Origin: Nonomuraea polychroma
GTDB lineage: Bacteria > Actinomycetota > Actinomycetes > Streptosporangiales > Streptosporangiaceae
DNA length: 64,000 bases
NCBI RefSeq assembly: GCF_004011505.1
Contig: NZ_SAUN01000001.1
Span: forward strand, 10,815,501 to 10,879,500
Direction: 5' to 3'
Shown: positions 33,830 through 42,800 of the stretch, piece by piece
Layout: every line of letters starts with the position of its first letter
How positions within the stretch are numbered: the stretch's first letter is position 1
Notes under the pieces: model-generated
What the model saw: only the letters and a program-made list of their open reading frames with translations
What the model was told of the DNA's origin: nothing
Database searches by the model: none
Made by a program: the position numbers and the translations under genes

Positions 33830-34564
33830 TTGCTGGGAATGGTGCTGGCCGCTGGGGCCGGACGACGCCTGCGGCCGTACACCGACACGCTGCCCAAGGC
33901 GCTCGTGCCGGTCGACGGTGAAACCACGATCATGGACATCTCGCTGCGTAACCTCGCCGAGGTGGACCTGCGCGAGATCGTGATCATCGTCGGGTACGCC
34001 GCTCAGGCCGTGCACGAGCGCAAGGACGACTTCGAGAAGAAGTACGGAGTCAAGCTCACCCTGGTGCACAACGACAAGGCCGAGGAGTGGAACAACGCCT
34101 ACTCCCTGTGGTGCGCCCGCGACTACTTCTCCCAGGGCGCGCTGCTGGTCAACGGCGACACCGTGCACCCGGTCTCGGTCGAGAAGACGCTCCTGTCCGC
34201 CCCCGAGACGAGCGACATCCTCCTCGCCGTCGACAACGTCAAGAAGCTCGCCGACGAGGAGATGAAGGTCACGCTCTCGCCCGACGGCTCGCTGCGGCGC
34301 ATCACCAAGCTGATGGACCCGGCCGAGGCCTACGGCGAGTACATCGGAGCCACCCTCATCAGGCCGGGCGCCGGAGAGCGGCTGGCCGATGCGCTCAAGG
34401 CCACGTTCGAGCGCGACCCGCAGCTCTACTACGAGGACGGCTACCAGGAGATGGTCGAGCGCGGTGAGACGATTCACGCCGCGCCCATCGGCGAGGTCGA
34501 CTGGGTCGAGGTGGACAACCACGACGACCTGGCCAAGGCCCGCACCATAGCCGTTCGCTACTGA
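33830..34564 (+). CDS. LicC-like (phosphocholine/alcohol-phosphate) cytidylyltransferase
   Basis: 244 residues from TTG 33830, with a GAGGAG RBS. The nucleotide loop MVLAAGAGRRLRPYTDTLPK is intact and followed by IIVGYAAQAVHE, HNDKAEEWNNAYSLWCAR and the metal-binding LLVNGDTV. EVDWVEVDNHDDLAKA closes the fold. This resembles LicC-type enzymes that couple CTP to an alcohol phosphate. Eleven bp downstream is a glycerol-1-phosphate dehydrogenase, so the likely product is a CDP-activated glycerol or polyol. The substrate is inferred from context. Confidence 0.82.
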   Translation: MLGMVLAAGAGRRLRPYTDTLPKALVPVDGETTIMDISLRNLAEVDLREIVIIVGYAAQAVHERKDDFEKKYGVKLTLVHNDKAEEWNNAYSLWCARDYFSQGALLVNGDTVHPVSVEKTLLSAPETSDILLAVDNVKKLADEEMKVTLSPDGSLRRITKLMDPAEAYGEYIGATLIRPGAGERLADALKATFERDPQLYYEDGYQEMVERGETIHAAPIGEVDWVEVDNHDDLAKARTIAVRY

Positions 34565-34574
34565 GGGGGCGGGC

Positions 34575-35633
34575 ATGCCGCTTCTCGCGAGGATGTTGCC
34601 GGCGCCGTTGACCATGCAGGTCAGGCGCGGCGCCGTGGTCGAGCTCGGCGCTCTGCTCGCCGACAGCCGGGTGGCGACCTCCGGCCGGGTCGCCGTGGCC
34701 GTCGGCCCAGGCCAGGGCGACCACATCGAGAGCCTGATCGCGCCGCAACTGGACGAGGCCGAGGTGTTCAGGGTGGCCGACGGGTCGGTCGACGCGGCCG
34801 TCACGCTCGGCGCGGACCTGCGCAAGGGCGCCTATGAGGTCGTGGTGGGCGTCGGCGGCGGCAAGACGATCGATGCGACCAAATACGCCGCCTCGCTGGC
34901 CGGCATCCCGATGGTCGCGGTGGCCACCAACCTGTCCCACGACGGCATCTGCTCGCCCACCGCTTCCCTCGTCCACGAGGGGGGCAAGGGCACGTTCGGG
35001 GTGCCGATGCCGCTGGCCATCCTGGTCGACCTCGACTTCGTGCACAACGCGCCGAAGCAGCTGATCAGGGCCGGCGTGGGTGACGTGGTGAGCAACCTGT
35101 CCGCCATCGACGACTGGCAGCTCGGCAACACCGAGCGCGGCGAGCCCATCGACGGGCTGGCCTGCTCGATGGCCCGCACGGCCGCCGAGGCGCTCATCGG
35201 GCGTACGGACTCCATCGAGTCTGACGCGTTCCTGACCGTGCTGGCCGAGTCTCTGATCCTTTCCGGCATGTCCATGGTGGTCGCGGGCTCGTCCCGGCCC
35301 GCCAGTGGTGGAGACCATGAGATCATGCATGCCGTGGATCAGCTTTTCCCCGGCACCTCCAACCACGGAGAGCTCGCCGGGATCGGTGCCGCCTTCTGCT
35401 TCTTCCTGAGGGAGGACAAGGCCCGGGTCACGCAGGTGGTCGACTGTTTGCGGCAGCACGAGCTGCCGGTCGTCCCCGCCGACATCGGGCTGAGTGACGA
35501 GCAGTTCGCCGAGGCCGTCGCGCTGGCGCCGGCCACCCGCCCCGGCCGTTACACGATCCTGGAGCACCTGCGCATGCAGGACAACGAGATCCGCGATCGA
35601 GTGGGGGACTATGTCCGGGCCTTCGGTCGCTGA
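34575..35633 (+). CDS. Glycerol-1-phosphate dehydrogenase family (EgsA/AraM-like)
   Basis: 352 residues. The NAD loop is VGVGGGKTIDATKYAA (about 93-108). ATNLSHDGICSPTASL and AGVGDVVSNLSAIDDW are characteristic of archaeal EgsA and bacterial AraM. Metal ligands are the Asp of the GVGD segment and the His residues in GGDHEIMHAVD and SNHGELAGIG. These enzymes reduce dihydroxyacetone phosphate to sn-glycerol-1-phosphate, the enantiomer of ordinary bacterial glycerol phosphate. No PcrB/GGGP synthase is visible in the window. The downstream gene starts inside its last 23 bp. Confidence 0.85.
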   Translation: MPLLARMLPAPLTMQVRRGAVVELGALLADSRVATSGRVAVAVGPGQGDHIESLIAPQLDEAEVFRVADGSVDAAVTLGADLRKGAYEVVVGVGGGKTIDATKYAASLAGIPMVAVATNLSHDGICSPTASLVHEGGKGTFGVPMPLAILVDLDFVHNAPKQLIRAGVGDVVSNLSAIDDWQLGNTERGEPIDGLACSMARTAAEALIGRTDSIESDAFLTVLAESLILSGMSMVVAGSSRPASGGDHEIMHAVDQLFPGTSNHGELAGIGAAFCFFLREDKARVTQVVDCLRQHELPVVPADIGLSDEQFAEAVALAPATRPGRYTILEHLRMQDNEIRDRVGDYVRAFGR

Positions 35634-36378
35634 GCTGCGGCGGGTCGCGCAGCCCGCCGGCCACCTGGATCGCAGGAACGGCGAGCACTGGGCAGGCGTG
35701 CTCTACATGCGCAGGTTGTCCATCTACGTCACCTGGCTGATGACCAAGACGCCGGTCACGCCCAACCAGCTCACCTGGGTGATGACGCTGGCCGGGATCG
35801 CAGCCGGTGTGGTGCTGGCCCTGCCAGGGCTGTGGGCCGTCGTGGCCGCGGCCCTGCTGGTGCAGGTCTATCTGCTGCTGGACTGCTCCGACGGCGAGCT
35901 GGCCCGCTGGACCGGGAAGACCTCGCTGGTCGGCGTCTACCTGGACCGCGTCGGGGCCTACTTCACCGAGGCCGCGCTGCTGGTCGGGCTGGGCTGGCGG
36001 GCGTCGGCCGTCATGCCCGATTGGTATACCGTGCTGGGCGTCGCCGCCGCGCTCGGCGCCATCCTCATCAAGGCCGAGACCGACCTCGTGGAGGTGGCGC
36101 GGGCCAAGGGGGGCCTGTCGGCCGCCACCGAGGCGTCGGCGGTGCAGTTCCGCTCCGGGCTGCTGGCACTGGGCAGGCGGGTGCTTGCGGCGACGAAGTT
36201 CCACCGGATCATGCAGCCGATCGAGTTGTCTCTGCTCGCGCTGGCGGCCGCGGTCATCGACGAGTTCGCCGGCGGCCTGGCCGCCACACGGGTCCTGCTT
36301 GTTGCGTGTTTCGTAGCGGCTTGCCTACAGGTTGTTCTGCATTTGGTAAGCATCGTCGCGTCGAGGCGCCTGGCGTGA
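35611..36378 (+). CDS. CDP-alcohol phosphotransferase with variant signature
   Basis: 255 residues from ATG 35611 (23-bp overlap with the dehydrogenase). A polytopic membrane protein with about six helices. The signature DCSDGELARWTGKTSLVG then VYLDRVGAYF keeps the first three Asp residues, but the fourth, the presumed catalytic base of the D-x2-DG-x2-AR-x8-G-x3-D-x3-D motif, is Ala. I recall close actinobacterial relatives also varying here, so it may be a distinct subfamily rather than a dead enzyme. It probably joins the CDP-alcohol from the upstream pair to a lipid or polyol acceptor. Confidence 0.82.
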   Translation: MSGPSVAELRRVAQPAGHLDRRNGEHWAGVLYMRRLSIYVTWLMTKTPVTPNQLTWVMTLAGIAAGVVLALPGLWAVVAAALLVQVYLLLDCSDGELARWTGKTSLVGVYLDRVGAYFTEAALLVGLGWRASAVMPDWYTVLGVAAALGAILIKAETDLVEVARAKGGLSAATEASAVQFRSGLLALGRRVLAATKFHRIMQPIELSLLALAAAVIDEFAGGLAATRVLLVACFVAACLQVVLHLVSIVASRRLA

Positions 36379-36512
36379 TGCCATGTCGGAACCGAAGAGG
36401 CGCGATGTCCGTCGTATTGATCGGACGTCCGCCGTTCGGTGGGGGTTCATTCCCAGTTCCGATACGCTTAGCTTCACCCGTACCCAGAAACAGACTCGGT
36501 GATCATGAAAGC

Positions 36513-37421
36513 ATGCCACGACCGCCTGGTGATCTCTTGAAGATCTCGTGCGTCATTCTCACCATGGGCAACCGGGTCGCGGAGCTGAACCGGGCGGTCG
36601 AGTCCGCGCTCAACCAGATCGACGGCGACGTCGAGGTGGTGATCGTGGGCAATGGCGCCGACGTGCCCGAGGTGTCGGCCACGCCACCCGAGGGGTCCGC
36701 CGCGGTCGTGAAGTCGATCCGGCTGGACCAGAACGCGGGCATCCCCGCCGGCCGTAATCGCGGTGTGGAGGAGTGCTCGGGAGACGTCGTGCTGTTTCTC
36801 GACGACGACGGCTGGTATGCCAGCCAGAAGGTCGTCGCGCACGTGCGTGACCGCTTCGCCACCGAGCCGGACCTGGCAGTGATCTCTTTCCGGGTGATGG
36901 ACCCCGACGGCGGCATCGGCCAGCGGCGGCACGTCCCGCGGCTGCGCGCGGGCGACCCGCAGCGCTCCTCGCCGGTCACGACGTTCCTGGGCGGCGCCTC
37001 AGCGGTCAGGCGCTCGGCGTTCCTGCAGGTGGGCGGCCTGCCTGAGCGGTTCTTCTACGCCCACGAGGAGACCGACCTGGCCTGGCGGCTGCTCGGCGAG
37101 GGCTACCGGATCGAGTACGACGCCGAGACGGTGATGTACCACCCGCAGGTCCCGCCCACGCGGCACGCCAACTTCCACCGGCTCAACGCCCGCAACCGCG
37201 TCTGGCTGGCCCGCCGCAACCTGCCGTGGCCGCTGGCGGTGCTTTACCTGACCAACTGGGTGGTGCTCACCCTCATCCGCGAACGCGGGTCGGCCACGGC
37301 GCTCAAGGCGTGGTTCGCCGGGTTCGTCGAGGGTCTGCGCAGCCCGGCGGGCGAGCGGCGGCCGATGGCCTGGCGCACGGCCTGGCGCATGGTCAAGCTC
37401 GGCCGCCCCCCGATCGTCTAG
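36513..37421 (+). CDS. Family 2 glycosyltransferase (rhamnosyltransferase-like)
   Basis: 302 residues from ATG 36513; no strong RBS, and TTG 36537 is an alternative. The GT-A domain begins LKISCVILTMGNRVAELNRA. The metal-binding motif is VLFLDDDGWY and the acceptor region FFYAHEETDLAWRLLGEGY. A C-terminal amphipathic or membrane segment (about 245-265) follows. It resembles GT2 enzymes that add sugars to wall polymers. It is one base from the convergent gene at 37423. Confidence 0.83.
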   Translation: MPRPPGDLLKISCVILTMGNRVAELNRAVESALNQIDGDVEVVIVGNGADVPEVSATPPEGSAAVVKSIRLDQNAGIPAGRNRGVEECSGDVVLFLDDDGWYASQKVVAHVRDRFATEPDLAVISFRVMDPDGGIGQRRHVPRLRAGDPQRSSPVTTFLGGASAVRRSAFLQVGGLPERFFYAHEETDLAWRLLGEGYRIEYDAETVMYHPQVPPTRHANFHRLNARNRVWLARRNLPWPLAVLYLTNWVVLTLIRERGSATALKAWFAGFVEGLRSPAGERRPMAWRTAWRMVKLGRPPIV

Positions 37422-37422
37422 C

Positions 37423-38136
37423 TCAGACCTCCACGGCCGCGCCGAACGTCATCGCCGCCCGCGAGACCGTCGTGGTGAACATGGCCCGTTTGGGCAGCCC
37501 CAGCTCGCTCAGCTCCTTGGCGACGGGGTGGTTGCCGAGCCGGATCAACGCGCCGCTGGGCCGCATCTTGGCGCCGTGGGCGCGTACGGACCAGGGGACG
37601 CGCCGCGTGACCCCGTCCTGGTGCGTGTAGGCGTCCATCGGCGTCATCGCCGCGGCGCCCGGCACGGGCACACCCGGCTTGATCAGCATGTCCAGCACGA
37701 GCCTGTCGTCCTTGCGGAGGATGCACCGTTTGTACGGCGAGCCGAGCCGCAACTCGATGTCCGCCAGCTCTTTCGGGAACCCCCAGATCGAGCGCCCCGC
37801 GTCCAACGTGAACCGCTGGTCCACGGGCAGCCAGTGCACGAAGATCCCCGCCTGTCGGAGATCGGCGAGCCCCTTGGCCCCTGAGGAGCCCGGAGGACGG
37901 ACCAGGAAGGCCATCCCGAACTCGTGGTAGGTGTCGAGATCCCCGTCGCGGTAATCGACGAACAGCAACATGCAGACGGCCTTGCCGGGCAGCGCCTCAG
38001 CCACGTCGAGCCCGGAGTACGCGATGACCGCCCGGGCGGCGTCGGCACGCACCGGGTAGAAGGCGCTGCAGATCTCGGCGTCCCTCACCCGGACAGGCAT
38101 GTCCACCGTCCGGCCCTGGATCAGATGCGATGCCAT
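37423..38136 (-). CDS. Acetoacetate decarboxylase superfamily protein
   Basis: 237 residues. The core motif SIWGFPKELADIEL corresponds to the GxPK region of acetoacetate decarboxylase, where the Lys forms the Schiff base. Surrounding motifs are YHEFGMAFLVR and GVPVPGAAAMTPMDAYTH. Family members include decarboxylases, aldolase-dehydratases and hydrolases, so the reaction is uncertain. No membrane segment. It stands apart from the glycosyltransferases around it. Confidence 0.72.
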   Translation of the reverse strand: MASHLIQGRTVDMPVRVRDAEICSAFYPVRADAARAVIAYSGLDVAEALPGKAVCMLLFVDYRDGDLDTYHEFGMAFLVRPPGSSGAKGLADLRQAGIFVHWLPVDQRFTLDAGRSIWGFPKELADIELRLGSPYKRCILRKDDRLVLDMLIKPGVPVPGAAAMTPMDAYTHQDGVTRRVPWSVRAHGAKMRPSGALIRLGNHPVAKELSELGLPKRAMFTTTVSRAAMTFGAAVEV

Positions 38137-38174
38137 GCTCCCAGTACATCAACCGTCGGCCCGGCTCGCCATGG

Positions 38175-39140
38175 CTACACGGCCAGAGCGTGCGTGGCGG
38201 GTCGGCCTGCCCACGACTCGGCCAGCCGGACGAAGGCCGCCGCGTGGTCCGGCCAGTGGTGGTGCAGCCGCGCCTCGGCGTGGCCCTGCGCGCCCAGCCT
38301 GGCCCGCCGCACCGGGTCCTCCTTCAGGTCCAGTACGGCGTTCAGCACGGCGTCGATGTCCAGCGGCACGACCAGCCCGCAGCCCGCGCCCTCCACCAGC
38401 GCGGCGCCCTGCGGCGTGGTGATGACCGGCAGCCCGCGGCCCATGTAGTCCATGATCTTCGTCGGCGCCTCGCGTACGGTGCTGTCGGCCAGCGACAGGC
38501 CGGCCAGCGCGCCCTCGGCCATGCGCAGCGCGTGCCGGTTGGGCACGTACCCGAACCAGTCGAGCAGGCCGACCCGCTGCGCGTCCCGCAGCAGCGGGCG
38601 CACCTCCGGGTCGGCCGCCCCCATGAGGTCCAGCCGGACACCGTGCGGCAGCAGGCGTTCGGCGAGGCCGATCAGCTCGTTGACGCCGCGCTCGGCCGAC
38701 AGGCGGCCGATGTGCACGACCCTGGTGTCGCCAGGAGGCGGAGGACTGGGCGACACCAGGGTCGCTTCGGGCACCATCGCGGAGGTGATCACCCGGTGGC
38801 GCCGCTCGGCGCGGGCCAGTTGCCGGGGGGTGACCGCTTCGCGCACGTCCCAGACGACCGGGGGACGCCGGTACGGCAGGGCGTGCAGCAGCCGATGGTC
38901 ATGGACGATCAGCAGGTCCGCGCCCTTGACGCCACGCCTGAGCGCGGCGCGGCTCTTGCCGTACGTGGCCGAGCGCGCCACGTCCACCGCGGTGAGCCCC
39001 ATCGCGGGTGTCACGTTGAAGTAGGTGAACGGTGCCACGTAGGTCACCTCGTGGCCCGCGTCGAGCAACGCCCGGATCTGCCTGTGCATGATCCGGGCAT
39101 CCTCGGGGTGATGGACGGTGGTGGCGACACATGCGCGCAT
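38175..39140 (-). CDS. Family 4 glycosyltransferase
   Basis: 321 residues from ATG 39140; the open frame runs to 39908, but that part reads antisense to the acyltransferase gene. N-terminal Rossmann domain: ACVATTVHHPEDARI and ALLDAGHEVTYVAP. C-terminal domain: TRVVHIGRLSAERGVNEL, WFGYVPNRHALRMAEGALAG and the EAPTKIMDYMGRGLPVI segment, where Glu binds the nucleotide sugar. A soluble retaining GT-B enzyme that adds a sugar to an unknown, probably lipid-linked, acceptor. Confidence 0.85.
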   Translation of the reverse strand: MRACVATTVHHPEDARIMHRQIRALLDAGHEVTYVAPFTYFNVTPAMGLTAVDVARSATYGKSRAALRRGVKGADLLIVHDHRLLHALPYRRPPVVWDVREAVTPRQLARAERRHRVITSAMVPEATLVSPSPPPPGDTRVVHIGRLSAERGVNELIGLAERLLPHGVRLDLMGAADPEVRPLLRDAQRVGLLDWFGYVPNRHALRMAEGALAGLSLADSTVREAPTKIMDYMGRGLPVITTPQGAALVEGAGCGLVVPLDIDAVLNAVLDLKEDPVRRARLGAQGHAEARLHHHWPDHAAAFVRLAESWAGRPATHALAV

Positions 39141-39196
39141 GTGTCGATGCTCCGCGCCTACCAGGTCAAAGGCGTTAATGCGGGTGGAACGGTCGC

Positions 39197-40855
39197 TTAA
39201 CTTCCAGAGGGGCGGCGATAGAGCCAGACCAGGCGCGGCTCGAGCACCCACTTGAAGACCGTCCTGGTCTCCGGCAGGCACAACACGATCGCCAGGGCGA
39301 AGCAACTGGAGCTGATCGCCAGCACTCCGAGCGGCCCGTGCAGCCACGGGAACTCCAGCCAGCCCATCTCCTTGGCGATCAACACGGGGATGCCGTGCAG
39401 CAGGTAGCAGTAGAGCGTCCGGGTGCCGAGGTCGGAGTACCACGTCTCGCCCCTGGGCACCAGCGCCAGCACGGCGAAGCACATGGCCAGCGAGCACACC
39501 AGCAGCCCGGTGCGCAGGCCGAGTCCCATGTACCAGGACAGGTCCATGTCCTGGAAGCTGTGCTTGAAGTAGAAGGGGTCGAGCGGCGCCCTGGGCGCGA
39601 TGTAGATCGCCACCGCGGCCGCGCCGATGATCGTGAACGCCGACACGATCTTGATCCAGCGCCGGTTGAGCAACTCGAAGTGCTCGGGCTGCATCACCAG
39701 GCCGATCACGAAGAACGGCAGGAGACCGAAGAAGCGGTCCATGCTGAAGTCGCCGGAGATCTGCGAGAACCCGGCGAACAGGTAGATCGCGATCGCCACC
39801 GGGACGGGGTATTTCATCCGCTTCCACACCGGTGTGGACAGACGCCAGAACAGCAGCGCCAGCAGGTACCAGTTGAGCCACGCCGGGTCGATGATCGTCA
39901 GGCTCCACTTCTGACCCAGGGAGAAGCGGAGCGCGGCGTAGCCGACCTCGACGATGACGTACGGGACCAGGAACGTGTCGACCAGCTTGTTGGTCTTGGC
40001 GTTGGAGTTCCAGAAGTTCCTGGACAGGTAGCCGCTGATCAGCACGAACAGCGGCATGTGGAAGGTGTAGATGAAGATGTAGAGGGCCCTGGAGGAGTCC
40101 GCGGACAGCGTCGGCACCAAGGAGTGGCCGACGACCACGAGGGCGATCAGGACGAACTTGACGTTGTCGAGGAACGGGTCACGCTTGCGCTTGGCCGGTT
40201 CGGCCTCCGCCTGCGGATCCGCCACCGCCACCGGCCGCTCGTCCGTCGCGACCCGGCGCGCCGCGACCCCGCGCGCCGCGGCCCGCTCCTCGCCCGCGAG
40301 ACGCTCTCCGTTCGCGGCCCATTCGCCGCCGGTGCCTGGCCGCACGCCGGGCGCTCCGGGAGACCGGGTGGGCGCCTCAGGGGGCGCGGCGGTGACGCCG
40401 CGCTGATCGGCCTTCCGGCCGGGCGCGAGGCGGCGTGGGTGGGCGCTCTCGGTCCCGCCAGGGCCCGTCTGGTCACCCGGCAGGACCCCGTGGCGCCCTG
40501 TGGGCTGCGGGTCGGCGGGGACGCCGTGGCGCCCGGTGGGCTGCGGGTCGGCCAGGATGTCGCGTGGGCCGGTCGAGTGAGCGGGGGCGGTCCCGGCCGC
40601 GTCCGTCTGGTCAGCCGGCGGGGCCTCGTGCGGGTGGTCTCCCGGCAGGACCCCGTGCGGGTCGGTCCGCTCGCTCCAGAAGGCCTCCTCCGGCAGCGGC
40701 CACCGCGCGCCCGTGTTGGCGGGCCCACCTCCCTCGTCCCGACCCGCCGGGCTCGGCGGGGATGTGGCCGGTGGAGAGAATCTGGTGTCAGACACGAGAT
40801 GGTCGCTCTTCGCTAGGGGCCGGGGAACACGACGACAACACGACGTGAATGCCAC
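39197..40855 (-). CDS. Acyltransferase family 3 membrane protein with long disordered N-terminus
   Basis: 552 residues from GTG 40855; GTG 40795 (protein starting at SDTRFSPP) is an alternative. Residues 1-205 are Pro/Gly/Ala/His-rich and disordered, with a near-perfect 11-residue duplication ADPQPTGRHGV around residue 110. From residue 210 comes an acyltransferase-3 domain: RDPFLDNVKFVLIALVVVGH with the catalytic His, then TFHMPLFVLISGY and about ten membrane helices. These proteins O-acylate extracellular glycans or lipids. It probably modifies the surface polymer made by neighbouring genes. Confidence 0.82.
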   Translation of the reverse strand: MAFTSCCRRVPRPLAKSDHLVSDTRFSPPATSPPSPAGRDEGGGPANTGARWPLPEEAFWSERTDPHGVLPGDHPHEAPPADQTDAAGTAPAHSTGPRDILADPQPTGRHGVPADPQPTGRHGVLPGDQTGPGGTESAHPRRLAPGRKADQRGVTAAPPEAPTRSPGAPGVRPGTGGEWAANGERLAGEERAAARGVAARRVATDERPVAVADPQAEAEPAKRKRDPFLDNVKFVLIALVVVGHSLVPTLSADSSRALYIFIYTFHMPLFVLISGYLSRNFWNSNAKTNKLVDTFLVPYVIVEVGYAALRFSLGQKWSLTIIDPAWLNWYLLALLFWRLSTPVWKRMKYPVPVAIAIYLFAGFSQISGDFSMDRFFGLLPFFVIGLVMQPEHFELLNRRWIKIVSAFTIIGAAAVAIYIAPRAPLDPFYFKHSFQDMDLSWYMGLGLRTGLLVCSLAMCFAVLALVPRGETWYSDLGTRTLYCYLLHGIPVLIAKEMGWLEFPWLHGPLGVLAISSSCFALAIVLCLPETRTVFKWVLEPRLVWLYRRPSGS

Positions 40856-40967
40856 CTTACGATGCGGTGTCGCGCTGCGTCGCCGACCCGCAACAGAGTA
40901 GCCCCCTCCACGGCTTCTGTCTCTTCATGACGCCCCGAATGCCCGGTTACACAGGGAACTTGGAGCG

Positions 40968-42599
40968 TCAGGTGCAGACGTTCGTCTGCTTGGACGCGGT
41001 GATGGTGCTGTTGTTCACACTGTCGGGCAGCTTGGTCACCTTGACCGAGTCGAAGTCCTCACCCACGACGAGCTGGATCACCGGAGTGCCCTTGGGCGCG
41101 GCTCCCGCGGTGACGACCGGGTTGGTGTACAGCGACGGGTTGGTCGCCTTGACCTTGCCCTCCGCCGGGGATGGCTTGGGCACGACCGCGCCGGCGAGCG
41201 TGTCGGCGTAGTCGGGGGCCGAGGTGATCGACTTGGCGTAGTGGATCTCGCTCTTGGCCAGGCTCGTGCCGTCGGGGGAGTCGTAGTTGCCCAGGCCCAC
41301 GACGTTGAAGCCCTGCTCGACGAGCTGGTCGGCGACCTCCTTGGCCTTGCCCACGGTCTTGGTGCCGTTGAGCACCTGGACTCTCACCTGCTCCGGCTTG
41401 ATGGCGACCTTGGGCTTGGTGCTGGCGCTGGCCGAGGGCGCCGGGGCGGCGACCTCGGTGTCGGTCCTGATCGCGGTGAACAGCTTGGCGGCGTCGGCCG
41501 TCCAGACCACGCGGTTCTCGTCGGCGGGATCCGGCGCCCACGGCACCGTCGTGAGCTTCACGCCGCTGGCCGTCAACTGCTTGGCGCTCATCGCGATCTC
41601 GATGAGCCGCTCGGTGTCGTTGGCCAGGTCGGGGTCCATGGTCACGGAGCGGCCCGCGGCCGCGATGAAATCGCGCAGCTTGCCCACGTCCGTGAGCAGA
41701 TCATTGCTGGTGGCCTTGGCGATGACCTTGCTGATGAAGATCTGCTGGCGCTTGATGCGCTGAATGTCGCTGCCGTTGCCGTATTTGCGCAGGCGCACGT
41801 AGCCGAGCGCCTTCTCGCCGTTGAGCAGGCTCTTGCCCGGTGGCAGGACCAGTTTGGAGGCCTTGTCGTTGACGCCGGACTTCAGGCAGATCTCGATGCC
41901 GCCGAGCGCGTCCACGATGTTCTTGAAGCCGCTGAAGTCCACCTCGACGAAGTGGTTGATGCGGATGCCGGTGAGGGTCTCGATCGTGGACATCGTGCAC
42001 GCGATGCCACCGGCGTTGTACGCCGAGTTGATCATGTCACGGCGCGGCGGCATCTCCTGCTTGGTGGTCTCGTTCTTGCACCGGGGGATCTGCACCATGG
42101 AGTCGCGCGGGAAGCTGATCAGCTGTGCCTTGTCCCGGTTGGGCGAGATGTGCATCAAGATGATCGTGTCGGTACGCTTGCCGCCCGCATCGGCCGTCCT
42201 GGCCAGCTGCTGCCCGTACTTCGCGTTGCCCTCGCCCGCGCGGGTGTCGGAGCCGACGAGCAGCACGTTGAGCGCACCCGTGTCCGGGGGCCGCGCGTTG
42301 ATGATGTCTTCTTTGACGCTCTTCTGGGTGATGTTGCCCACGGCGTCCCGGTACACGGTGTAGGCGGTCAGCGAGCCGGCGACCATGACCGATGTCACAC
42401 CGATGCTGATCCAGGCCAGCGCCCGCATCTTGCCCTGGCCGTTCCCGCCGCCGCTGCGGCGGCCGTGCGGCGGCCGGTCCTCGGGCGGTGGCGGTGCGGC
42501 AGCCGCGGCCCTGCGGGCCATTCTGCTGCCGGGCTGGGTGGGGGCGGTCCTGCGGTCATGCACCGGGTCGGCTACCGGCACGCTCCTGTAGTCACTCAT
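40968..42599 (-). CDS. LytR-CpsA-Psr (LCP) family cell-wall ligase with LytR_C domain
   Basis: 543 residues from ATG 42599 (AGGGGG RBS 3 bp upstream). A ~55-residue Pro/Arg-rich cytoplasmic tail, a TM helix (about 58-80), then the LCP domain: NVLLVGSDTRAG, GKRTDTIILMHI, ISFPRDSMVQIP, RDMINSAYNAGG and LGYVRLRKYGNGSDIQRIKRQ. A LytR_C domain follows (about 400-530, VRVQVLNGTKTVGKAKEVA). The second LCP protein of the window; paired LCP enzymes may serve different polymers. It is transcribed in the same direction as the membrane glycosyltransferase-like gene upstream. Confidence 0.92.
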   Translation of the reverse strand: MSDYRSVPVADPVHDRRTAPTQPGSRMARRAAAAAPPPPEDRPPHGRRSGGGNGQGKMRALAWISIGVTSVMVAGSLTAYTVYRDAVGNITQKSVKEDIINARPPDTGALNVLLVGSDTRAGEGNAKYGQQLARTADAGGKRTDTIILMHISPNRDKAQLISFPRDSMVQIPRCKNETTKQEMPPRRDMINSAYNAGGIACTMSTIETLTGIRINHFVEVDFSGFKNIVDALGGIEICLKSGVNDKASKLVLPPGKSLLNGEKALGYVRLRKYGNGSDIQRIKRQQIFISKVIAKATSNDLLTDVGKLRDFIAAAGRSVTMDPDLANDTERLIEIAMSAKQLTASGVKLTTVPWAPDPADENRVVWTADAAKLFTAIRTDTEVAAPAPSASASTKPKVAIKPEQVRVQVLNGTKTVGKAKEVADQLVEQGFNVVGLGNYDSPDGTSLAKSEIHYAKSITSAPDYADTLAGAVVPKPSPAEGKVKATNPSLYTNPVVTAGAAPKGTPVIQLVVGEDFDSVKVTKLPDSVNNSTITASKQTNVCT

Positions 42600-42800
42600 A
42601 CGCCCCCTAGCCTCGTCCCTCGCGCTTGTGCGCAGGCTTGGTCGTTCCGCCGCGGCGCCTGGCTCGACACCTCGCCGTATCGCGCCACGAGAGTAGGTCA
42701 CGTTCCGCGTGTCCGGTGCGACGACTGCCGGAAACGACCGTGACCCGGGCGTGATGTTTCCGCGGGCAAGCATACTCAGAGCCGGACATGAGGTGGAATA

